Shown: piece after piece, positions 16,873-23,746 of the stretch
How positions within the stretch are numbered: position 1 is the stretch's first letter
Layout of the letters: each line of letters begins with the position of its first letter
NCBI RefSeq assembly: GCF_030766935.1
Contig: NZ_JASERL010000012.1
Span: forward strand, 245,249-309,248
Reading direction: 5' to 3'
From: Streptomyces sp. KL109B
GTDB taxonomy: Bacteria > Actinomycetota > Actinomycetes > Streptomycetales > Streptomycetaceae
DNA length: 64,000 nt
The notes under the pieces: model-generated
The model's database searches: none
What the model was told of the DNA's origin: nothing
The model's input: the letters and a program-made list of their open reading frames with translations, nothing else
Translations under genes and position numbers: made by a program

Positions 16873-17693
16873 CGCGCGGCCGTCGCCGTCAGCGCCACGA
16901 TCTCCTCGGCCACCAGGGCGGGGGAGTCCAGCGTCGGGAAGTGGGTCGGACCGCCGAGCCGACGGTGCGAGAACCACGGGTGCCCGGCCGAGAACTCCCG
17001 CTGCGCCCGCTCGTACGCCTCCGCGTCCGGCTGCGAGAACAGATGGCGGACCGGCCGGGTGTGCGCCATCGCCGCCATCCGCTCCAGCGGCGAACCCCAC
17101 CGCTCGTACGCGTCCGCGATCACCCGGCAGGAGCGGGCCCACATCTCGAAGCCGAACCCGGCCATCTCCTCGTCGAGATGACGCGCGACCAGCGGGTGCC
17201 CGCTGCCGTTGAGCCACGTGTCGAACAGCCCGGCCCGGCCGTGCGTCCAGCGCTCCGGGTCCTGCACCTCGGCCAGTCCCCCGGCGAACTCGGCGGGCGG
17301 CGGCGTCATGATCCAGTCGATGACGGTCACCGTCGGCACCCGCTCGGGCCCCAGCCGGTCGGCCAGCTCGATGTTCGCCCAGCCGCCGTGCGACGTCGAC
17401 ACCGGCAGGAACCGGTCGATGCCCAGCTCGTCCAGCACCTTCACGGTGTCGGCGGCCTGCTCGGCGTACCCGAAGTCGGCGACGGGGGAGCGGTCCTCGC
17501 CGTGCCCCCGCCAGTCGATCCGCACGACCCGGTGGGTGTCGCTCAGGTACGGCAGGAGCGGGTCGAACAGCCGGTGGTCCTGACACCAGCCGGTCAACAG
17601 CACGACCGTAGGTGCCTCGGCGGGGCCGTGCACGTCGTAGGTGATGCGATGCCCGTCGACGACCGCGGTGCGCAGCTCGGTGCCAGCGTCCAT
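16869..17693 (-). CDS. hod: Hod/Qdo-type cofactor-free 3-hydroxy-4-quinolone 2,4-dioxygenase
   Basis: A 274-residue alpha/beta-hydrolase-fold protein with the pattern of 1H-3-hydroxy-4-oxoquinaldine 2,4-dioxygenases: TGWCQDHRLF, PVSTSHGGWANIELADRLG, VIDWIM, WGSPLERM, FSAGHPWF and GPTHFPTLDSP. Residues known to matter in Hod fall at the same numbers: Trp36, Ser101, His102, Asp126, Trp160 and His251. The enzymes open 3-hydroxy-4-quinolones with O2, without metal or cofactor, giving CO and an N-acylanthranilate. Position 38 is Gln and position 100 Thr, where I recall His in Hod, so substrate preference may differ. It leads a four-base-overlap operon with the amidase-like hydrolase and the transporter. 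Confidence 0.85.
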   Translation of the reverse strand: MDAGTELRTAVVDGHRITYDVHGPAEAPTVVLLTGWCQDHRLFDPLLPYLSDTHRVVRIDWRGHGEDRSPVADFGYAEQAADTVKVLDELGIDRFLPVSTSHGGWANIELADRLGPERVPTVTVIDWIMTPPPAEFAGGLAEVQDPERWTHGRAGLFDTWLNGSGHPLVARHLDEEMAGFGFEMWARSCRVIADAYERWGSPLERMAAMAHTRPVRHLFSQPDAEAYERAQREFSAGHPWFSHRRLGGPTHFPTLDSPALVAEEIVALTATAAR

Positions 17694-17710
17694 GGTGACT
17701 CCTCAGATTG

Positions 17711-17850
17711 GTGTGTCGGCGCTCAGTGGTGTGTCAGCGTTCGGTGGTGTGTCAGCGCTCAGTGGTGTGATCCGGTGCGATCCAGTGGGTGATCCAGTGG
17801 GTGATCCGGTGGGTGATCCGGTGGGTGATCCAGTGGGTGATCCGGTGTGT
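17711..17850. repeat. two adjacent tandem arrays in the hod leader (18 bp x 3, 12 bp x ~7)
   Basis: Bases 17711-17764 are three 18-bp copies of a unit like GTGTGTCAGCGCTCAGTG. Bases 17769-17850 are about seven copies of the 12-mer GATCCRGTGGGT. They fill most of the 200 bases between the monooxygenase stop and the hod start. They lie outside any credible gene, so they may shape the transcript leader or simply be unstable microsatellite sequence. Confidence 0.85.
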
Positions 17851-17893
17851 TCCGGTCTGCTCTTGGTGTGTTCGCGATGCGGCCGGCGGGCCG

Positions 17894-19075
17894 TCAGGCC
17901 GCCGATCCGGCGACCGGCTCGGCCCCTGTGGGCACCGCCATCGCCGCCCGCAGCCGCGACGTGCCGAACGTCCGGCACCGGCCCGCCAGGCTCAGCAGCG
18001 AGGAACGCGGGGCGTCCGGGACCCGGTTGAGCAGCCGCAGCCGGTACGACCACTGCTGGGTGTGCTCGATCAGCGGGCGCTCCCGCTCCTCCCACGCCGC
18101 GAGCCGCTCCTCGATGCCACCGGCCCCTTCGCGGGAGAGCGCGTCGGCGAGCCCGAGCGCGCCCATCATGGCGCAGGCCCCGCCCTGCCCCAGGTACGGC
18201 GGCTGGGCGTGCGCGGCGTCCCCTGTGACCGCCACCCGCCCCCGCGACCAGGCACGCAGCGTCAGGAACTCGAACGCGTCCCAGCGGCCGTCGACCCCCG
18301 CGCAGGCCCGCAACAGCCGCTCCAGATGCGGGAAGGAACGGACCCACGCGTCGACGTCGACCGGCACCCGGCGCCCCGCCGCGTCGTCCTCGTCCGCCAC
18401 CAGCGCCACGTACAACTCATCGGCGCTGGACGGTGTGTAGAGCACGCGGCGACGCCCGGCGAAGAACTCCAGGTACTTGTCGGCGTCGCCCGCCGCCACA
18501 TACCCCTCCGCCCGCGGAACGGTCAGCCGGGTCGCGCCCTGACCCACCCGGGCCCGCGAGGACAGCAACCCGAGCCGGTCGCGCAGCCGGGAGTTGACAC
18601 CATCGGCGACGACCACCAGATCGGCGCGCGCCTCCTCGCCGCTCGCGGTGCGGATCGTGCCGTCCGGGTCGGCCACCACCACCTCGGAACCGGCGGCGAT
18701 CTCCACACCGGCCTCCACCGCGCCGTCCACGAGGGCTCCGATCAGCCGCTCGCGCAGCACCGTCAACACCTCTGGCCGGCCGGGGTCGTTGATCGGCAGC
18801 CGCTCCACGGGCCGGTCGCGGTGGTCGCGCGTCTCCAGCACCGGGCCGACGTGCGCGCCCGCCACCGCCTGCTCGTAGCGGCCGAGCGCGCGCAGCGCCC
18901 GCAGCCCGTTGCCCCACACATAGATCCCGGCGCCGAACGCCCTGATCCGCTCATTGCGCTCGTGCAGCCGCACCGACCAGCCGCGCTGCGCCAGCGCCGT
19001 CGCCGCCGTCAACCCGCTGATGCCGCCGCCGACGATCTCGGCGCGGCGGCCCGCAGCACTGGGCGTGATTGCCAT
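17894..19075 (-). CDS. FAD-dependent aromatic monooxygenase (candidate quinolone or anthranilate 3-hydroxylase)
   Basis: A 393-residue class A flavin monooxygenase. The FAD/NAD motifs are EIVGGGISGLTAATALAQRG near the N terminus, ADLVVVADGVNSRLRD (DG motif) and GRVAVTGDAAHAQPPYLGQGGACAMMGALGLADAL (GD motif). Related enzymes hydroxylate salicylate, kynurenine or alkylquinolones (PqsH/AqdB). Next to a Hod-like dioxygenase, hydroxylation of a 4-quinolone at C3 is the simplest reading; hydroxylation of anthranilate to 3-hydroxyanthranilate is the other option. It is read first in the minus-strand block and is divergent from the P450 operon across the 23-bp repeat region. Confidence 0.85.
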   Translation of the reverse strand: MAITPSAAGRRAEIVGGGISGLTAATALAQRGWSVRLHERNERIRAFGAGIYVWGNGLRALRALGRYEQAVAGAHVGPVLETRDHRDRPVERLPINDPGRPEVLTVLRERLIGALVDGAVEAGVEIAAGSEVVVADPDGTIRTASGEEARADLVVVADGVNSRLRDRLGLLSSRARVGQGATRLTVPRAEGYVAAGDADKYLEFFAGRRRVLYTPSSADELYVALVADEDDAAGRRVPVDVDAWVRSFPHLERLLRACAGVDGRWDAFEFLTLRAWSRGRVAVTGDAAHAQPPYLGQGGACAMMGALGLADALSREGAGGIEERLAAWEERERPLIEHTQQWSYRLRLLNRVPDAPRSSLLSLAGRCRTFGTSRLRAAMAVPTGAEPVAGSAA

Positions 19076-19127
19076 CGCGATGCCTCCTGTGGATGATGCG
19101 CCTCATCCTGGAAGCCCAGGTCATGTG

Positions 19128-19382
19128 TGTCGAATGCCGACTTGGCGCCAAGACATGCCCACCCGGACATAGCCGGAGGCCGCCGCAGGTGCCGAAGTTG
19201 ACATGCCTGCACGGGACACCACGACGTGCCTCCACTGGGCACCACGACATGCCTGCACGGTCCACCACGACATGCCTCCACGGTCCACCACGACGTGCCT
19301 CCACTGGGCATCCGACGTACCTCCACGGTCCACCACGACATGCCTCAACGGGCATACCGCGCCCGGAAATCGGCATTAGACA
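19128..19382. promoter_or_regulatory. divergent control region: inverted 13-mers, palindrome and LysR half-site
   Basis: This region separates the monooxygenase and P450 operons. TGTCGAATGCCGA (19128-19140) and TCGGCATTAGACA (19370-19382) are inverted copies with one mismatch, one facing each operon. A perfect palindrome CTTGGCGCCAAG lies at 19141-19152. GGGCATACC at 19350-19358 is an exact inverse half of the LysR-type site at 13858. A seven-copy tandem array fills the middle. The layout suggests symmetric control of both operons; which protein binds is not shown. Confidence 0.6.
19199..19358. repeat. tandem 23-bp repeat, 7 copies, in the divergent promoter region
   Basis: Seven consecutive units (one is 22 bp) share the core CGACRTGCCTCCACGG and mostly end TCCACCA or GGGCACCA. 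They start at 19199, 19222, 19245, 19268, 19291, 19313 and 19336. The period is not a multiple of three and no long frame crosses it, so it is not a protein repeat. It is close to two helical turns, as expected if a protein binds the units on one DNA face. Confidence 0.9.
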
Positions 19383-19474
19383 CGTCTCGACGGCGCGCCC
19401 GAGGATGACCGGCACGCAGCGCAGTCCGCACCGGCCCCACCGAGGGCCCTGCCGAACGAAAGGCGTCACCCCGG

Positions 19475-20665
19475 ATGAGCATCAGCGCCCTCGACCTCCC
19501 CGTCTACTCCGAGGACCTCTACGCGGACGACGCCATCACCGACCCGTACCCGCACTACCGCAGACTGCGGGAGCTTGGCCCCGTCGTGCGCCTCGACCGG
19601 CACGACGTGTACGCGATCCCGCGCTACGCCGACGTACGCACGGTCCTCGCCGACGACGACACGTTCCGCACCGGCGACGGCGTGTCCCTCAACTCCCACT
19701 ACAACGCGCTGATCCGGGGCTCCACCTTCGCGAGCGACGGCGACCGGCACACCTTCCTGCGCGGCCTGGTCGGCCACCAACTCACCCCGAAGGCCCTGCG
19801 CCCGATGCGGGAACCGGTCGAGTCCACCGCCGCCGGCCTCGTCCAACGCCTCGTCGACCAGGGCTCGTTCGACGCCGTGCACGACCTCGCCCGCGCCATG
19901 GTGATGGCGATCGTCCCCGACTTCCTCGGCATCCCCGAGGACGGCCGGGAGCACCTGGTCGACTGGGCGGCGGCGAACTTCAACTGCCACGGCCCGCTCA
20001 ACTCCCGTGCGAAGGAGTCGCTTCCACTGTCCGAGGCGATGGCCGGCTACGCCCATCACCTCGTCCACGACCGGGCCGCGCGCCCGGAGGGCGTCGCGCA
20101 CTGCGTCCTGGACGCCCTGGACCGCGGTGACATCGACACGGACCAGGCCGTCTCCCTGATGATCGACTACATCGTGCCGTCCCTGGACACGACGGTCACC
20201 GGCCTGTCCACCGCGGTCTGGCTGTTCGCCCGCCACCCCGAGCAGTGGGACCTGGTCCGCGCCGACCCGTCCCTCGTCCCGCGCGCGTTCAAGGAAGTGC
20301 TGCGGTACGAGACACCCGTCCGCGCCTTCGGGCGCCGCGTCGCACGGGACACGACGCTCGCCGGTGTCCCGCTCCCCGCCGGCGCCCAGGTACTCGTCAT
20401 GTTCGCCTCGGCCAACCGTGACGAGGCCAAGTGGGACCGCCCGGACGACTTCGACGTGCTGCGCGACCCCGCCGACCACGTGGGCTTCGGCTACGGCGCG
20501 CACGGCTGCGCCGGGCAGGGCCTCGCCCGCCTGGAGACACACGCCGTACTCACCGCGCTCGCCGAACGCGTCGCGCGCTTCGAGGTGGACGAACCCGTGC
20601 GCGCCGTCAACAGCCTCATGCGGTCCTTCGACTCCGTCCCTACCCGGATCCGCACGACCCGCTGA
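19475..20665 (+). CDS. cytochrome P450
   Basis: A 396-residue bacterial class I P450. The heme-binding loop is GFGYGAHGCAGQGLARLE, the K-helix ExxR is EVLRYETPVRAFGRR, and the I helix reads YIVPSLDTTVTGLS, where the usual AG(G/A) before DT is replaced by PSL. Ferredoxin and ferredoxin reductase genes follow directly, so the electron chain is complete in the operon. In the quinolone pathway it could hydroxylate the benzene ring or remove an O-methyl group. That is inferred from context only. Confidence 0.92.
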   Translation: MSISALDLPVYSEDLYADDAITDPYPHYRRLRELGPVVRLDRHDVYAIPRYADVRTVLADDDTFRTGDGVSLNSHYNALIRGSTFASDGDRHTFLRGLVGHQLTPKALRPMREPVESTAAGLVQRLVDQGSFDAVHDLARAMVMAIVPDFLGIPEDGREHLVDWAAANFNCHGPLNSRAKESLPLSEAMAGYAHHLVHDRAARPEGVAHCVLDALDRGDIDTDQAVSLMIDYIVPSLDTTVTGLSTAVWLFARHPEQWDLVRADPSLVPRAFKEVLRYETPVRAFGRRVARDTTLAGVPLPAGAQVLVMFASANRDEAKWDRPDDFDVLRDPADHVGFGYGAHGCAGQGLARLETHAVLTALAERVARFEVDEPVRAVNSLMRSFDSVPTRIRTTR

Positions 20666-20702
20666 CGACCGACCTACAGACCTCCCACGACGAAGGAGAC
20701 CG

Positions 20703-20900
20703 ATGCACATCATCGTTGACACCGCCCGATGCGAGGGGCACGGCATGTGCGAGGAACGGGCCGATCAGCTGTTCCGCCTCGATGACGAGGGCGACCTGCA
20801 CCTGGTCCACGGTGACCAGGCGATCCCGACCGACCTGGAGGACGACGCACGGTCCGCCGTCGGCGTCTGCCCGGTGGCCGCGCTGCGGGTGCGCGAGTGA
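20703..20900 (+). CDS. small ferredoxin for the P450 (CxxHxxC type)
   Basis: A 65-residue ferredoxin with cysteines at 10, 16 and 56 and His13 in the place of a fourth ligand (CEGHGMC, then VCPVAAL). CxxHxxC ferredoxins usually carry a 3Fe-4S cluster and serve P450s. It lies 37 bases after the P450 and its stop overlaps the start of the reductase (GTGA), so electron transfer from reductase to P450 is well supported. Confidence 0.92.
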   Translation: MHIIVDTARCEGHGMCEERADQLFRLDDEGDLHLVHGDQAIPTDLEDDARSAVGVCPVAALRVRE

Positions 20901-22147
20901 CCGGCGTGCTGCGGGACATCGTGATCGTCGGTGGTTCGCTGGCCGCGGCCACCGCCGCGGGCGCGCTGCGCACGGCCGGGTTCGACGGCGGCATCACGCT
21001 CGTCTCCGACGAACACCGACCGCCCTACACCCGTCCACCGCTCTCCAAGGACATCCTCAAGGGCCGGGCGGAGCCCGAGTCCGCCGCGCTGCCGCTCGCC
21101 GAGGGCGTCGACCTGAGGCTCGGGGCCCGGGCCACCGGACTGCGCCCCGACCGGCGCCGCGTCCTGCTGTCCGACGGAGACCAACTCCCGTACGACGGGC
21201 TGATCGTGGCCACCGGCGCCCGTGCCCGCAGCCTGGCGGTGGCGGACGGGGCGCCGGAGCTGCGGCTGCGGTCCATGGACGATGCCCTCGCCCTGCGCTC
21301 CGCGGTGCGCGACGCGCGCACCGTGGCCGTCATCGGCGGCGGCCCCCTCGGCATGGAAGTGGCCTCCGCCTGCCGGGAACTGGGCCGCGAGGTCACCGTC
21401 GTCGACCCCGAGCCGCCGATGCGACGCCAGCTTGGCGGCTACCTGGCCGACCTGCTGACCCATGCGGCCCACGACGCGGGCGTACGGTTCGTCAGGCCCG
21501 GCGGCCCGGTGGCCGTCGCGTCCGACGGGGCGGGCGGCGCGGTGGTCGTCGGCCAGGACGTGCGAGTGGCGGCCGACGTGGTGGTCACCGCCGCGGGCGA
21601 CCTCCCGAACACGGAGTGGCTGGCCGGCTCCGGACTGCCGCTCGACCGCGGCCTGTTGGTCGACGGCACGCTCACGGTGGCGCCGGGCATCGTCGCGGCG
21701 GGCGACGTGGTGGCGTGGCGGGACGGCGGGGCGAGCGCCCGCACCCCGCTGTGGACACACGCGCTCGACCAGGCGACGGCCGCCGCGTCCGCGCTCCTGA
21801 ACCCGGGTACGGCCGCGAAGTACCGGGCCCGCCCTTACTTCTGGACCGAGCAGTTCGGCCTCGCCGTCAAGGTCTGCGGCACCATCCCCGCCGACGCGCG
21901 GCCGACGGTTCTCGACGGCTCGTACGCGGACCGCCGCCTCCTCCTGCAATGGGAAGCACACGAAACCCCGGTCGCGGCCGCCACCGTCAACCACCGCATG
22001 CCGATCACCCGGCTGCGCCGCCTGGCGACGGCCGCACCGCAGACACCGGCCACCCACGCCACCAGCGGACCCACCACTCACGCCATCAGCGGACCCACCA
22101 CCCACGCCGCCACCCACGCCACCTCCCACGCCACCAGCCACCCCTGA
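20897..22147 (+). CDS. NAD(P)H-dependent ferredoxin reductase with repetitive C-terminal tail
   Basis: A 416-residue rubredoxin/putidaredoxin reductase-type flavoprotein. It has an FAD motif (VIVGGSLAAATAAGALR), the flavin-side block YTRPPLSKDIL, an NAD motif (VIGGGPLGMEVAS) and the closing FAD block GIVAAGDVVAW. It passes electrons to the adjacent ferredoxin. The last ~35 residues are low-complexity Thr/His/Ala/Ser repeats (THATSGPTTHAISGPTTHAA) built from repeated DNA at about 22045-22140. That is atypical for the family and probably a disordered extension. Confidence 0.9.
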   Translation: MTGVLRDIVIVGGSLAAATAAGALRTAGFDGGITLVSDEHRPPYTRPPLSKDILKGRAEPESAALPLAEGVDLRLGARATGLRPDRRRVLLSDGDQLPYDGLIVATGARARSLAVADGAPELRLRSMDDALALRSAVRDARTVAVIGGGPLGMEVASACRELGREVTVVDPEPPMRRQLGGYLADLLTHAAHDAGVRFVRPGGPVAVASDGAGGAVVVGQDVRVAADVVVTAAGDLPNTEWLAGSGLPLDRGLLVDGTLTVAPGIVAAGDVVAWRDGGASARTPLWTHALDQATAAASALLNPGTAAKYRARPYFWTEQFGLAVKVCGTIPADARPTVLDGSYADRRLLLQWEAHETPVAAATVNHRMPITRLRRLATAAPQTPATHATSGPTTHAISGPTTHAATHATSHATSHP

Positions 22148-22180
22148 CAGGCCCCCGAGGGCCGGAATCGAGTCAGCCCC

Positions 22181-23644
22181 ATGGGCACCCGACGCACCGT
22201 CATCTCCGGCGGCCACGTGATCAGCATGGACCGCTCCCTGGGCGACATCCCGGGCGGCGCCGTCCTCATCGAGAACGAGCGGATCGTCCAAGTCGCCCGC
22301 TCGGCGCAGGAGCTGGCCGGAGTGGACGCCGAACGCATCGACGCTACCGGCGGCTATGTGCTGCCCGGCATGATCGACAGCCACCGGCACACCTGGCTGG
22401 CCCTGCTCCGCGGCATCTCCGCCGACCAGGCGCTGCTGGAATTCATCGCGAACACCTTCTACCGCACCGGAGCCGTCATGGGGGCGGCGGAGATGGGCAC
22501 GGCGACCCTGGTCGGCGCCCTGGAGGCGCTGGACGCGGGTGTCACCTCCATCTTCGACTGCTCGGACTGCGTGAACAGCCCCGAGCACGCCGACGCCAAC
22601 ATCGAGGGCCTGCGGACCGCGGGCCTGCGCTCCGTGTACGCGTACGGCATGCAGCGCTACGACTACGAACCCCCGGGGTTCAAGCGGCACACCGATCGCC
22701 TGGCCGACGCCGCCCGCGTCCGCGCCGAGCACTTCTCCGGCGACGACGCCATGCACCAAATGGGCATGCTCTACAGCGACTTCGGCACCATCCCGTTCCA
22801 CGACACGGCCGCCGAGATCCGTCAGGCAGCCGAACTGGACGTGCACGGCGCCTCGCACACCGGCGCGGCGGCGGGCTCCTCCCTGCTGCGCGGCCTGCGC
22901 GAGCTGCACGACCACGGCCTGCTCCGCGAGGGCCATCTGCACGTGCACTGCAACGGCCTCGACGAGCAGGAGTGGAAACTGCTCGGCGACAGCGGCGCGC
23001 ACGTCGCCACCTCACCGGAGACCGAACTGCAAATGGGCATGGGCCTGTTGCCGATCCGCCCGGCGATGCGCAACGGCATCGCACCCGGCATCGGCACCGA
23101 CAGTGTCATCTGCGGCTCCGGCGACCTGTTCGGCCAGCTGCGCCTCGCCCTGCAACACCAGCGGGCCATGGACTGCCTGCCCGTCCACGCCGAGGGCCGC
23201 GCACCGCTCGAACTCGACCTCACCGTGCGCTCCGCCCTCACCTGGGCCACCGCCAACGGCGCCCGGATCATGGGCCTGGAGTCCGCGATCGGCTCCCTGA
23301 CGCCCGGCAAGCTCGCCGACGTGATCGTCGTCAAGCCACGCTGGAACGTGGTGCGTTCCAGCGCGCCGGCCGCCACCGTCGTCCTCCAGTCCGGCGCGGC
23401 CGACGTCGAGACCGTGCTCGTCAACGGGCAGGTACGGAAGCGGGACGGCCAACTCGTCGGACACGACCTCACCGCACTGCGCTCCCGGGCGAACGCCGCT
23501 CTCGACGCCATCGAGCGCGCCGTGGCCGCACTCCCCGAACACGGCCCGCAGGCCCTTGCGGCCTTCGTCGGCCAGGCCGAACGCGCCGCGACCGTCCACT
23601 ACGCCGATGCCTACCGGGAGGATGTCGCCCCCACGGCCGGGTAG
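22181..23644 (+). CDS. amidohydrolase, AtzA/TrzN-like (heterocycle deaminase or hydrolase)
   Basis: A 487-residue metal-dependent amidohydrolase of full length. Metal and catalytic positions are visible in DSHRHTWLALL, GASHTGAAAGSS, LHVHCNGLDEQEW and GIGTDSVICGSGDLFGQ. The family removes amino, chloro or other groups from N-heterocycles such as triazines, cytosine and guanine. As the last gene of the P450 operon it could deaminate or otherwise hydrolyse a substituted quinoline to the 4-quinolone. The substrate is a guess. A truncated paralogue lies at 13993. Confidence 0.85.
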   Translation: MGTRRTVISGGHVISMDRSLGDIPGGAVLIENERIVQVARSAQELAGVDAERIDATGGYVLPGMIDSHRHTWLALLRGISADQALLEFIANTFYRTGAVMGAAEMGTATLVGALEALDAGVTSIFDCSDCVNSPEHADANIEGLRTAGLRSVYAYGMQRYDYEPPGFKRHTDRLADAARVRAEHFSGDDAMHQMGMLYSDFGTIPFHDTAAEIRQAAELDVHGASHTGAAAGSSLLRGLRELHDHGLLREGHLHVHCNGLDEQEWKLLGDSGAHVATSPETELQMGMGLLPIRPAMRNGIAPGIGTDSVICGSGDLFGQLRLALQHQRAMDCLPVHAEGRAPLELDLTVRSALTWATANGARIMGLESAIGSLTPGKLADVIVVKPRWNVVRSSAPAATVVLQSGAADVETVLVNGQVRKRDGQLVGHDLTALRSRANAALDAIERAVAALPEHGPQALAAFVGQAERAATVHYADAYREDVAPTAG

Positions 23645-23746
23645 TTGGCCCCTCCGCCCGTGCGGACCCGCACCCCTTGTCACGCAGGGCCGTCAGGGCC
23701 TACGTTGAGCGCTCGTTCGGGGGCCTGCTCGTCCAGGAGGCCGCCG

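Noticed and set aside
16009..17693. reading the hydrolase pair as an ordinary tryptophan-kynurenine pathway
   Set aside because: No tryptophan dioxygenase, kynurenine monooxygenase pattern or kynureninase is present, and the upstream partner has the Hod catalytic set.
17703..18347. minus-strand frame translating GSPTGSPTGS repeats at its end
   Set aside because: The repeat peptide is just the 12-bp DNA array read in frame, and the upstream part is an out-of-frame copy of the monooxygenase gene.
19121..19348. minus-strand frame with repeated RHVVVDRGG blocks
   Set aside because: The 23-bp period shifts frame every unit, so the repeats are not kept in one frame. It is promoter-region DNA.
17711..19358. 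possible CRISPR array at the tandem repeats
   Set aside because: Units are contiguous with no unique spacers and no cas genes are nearby.
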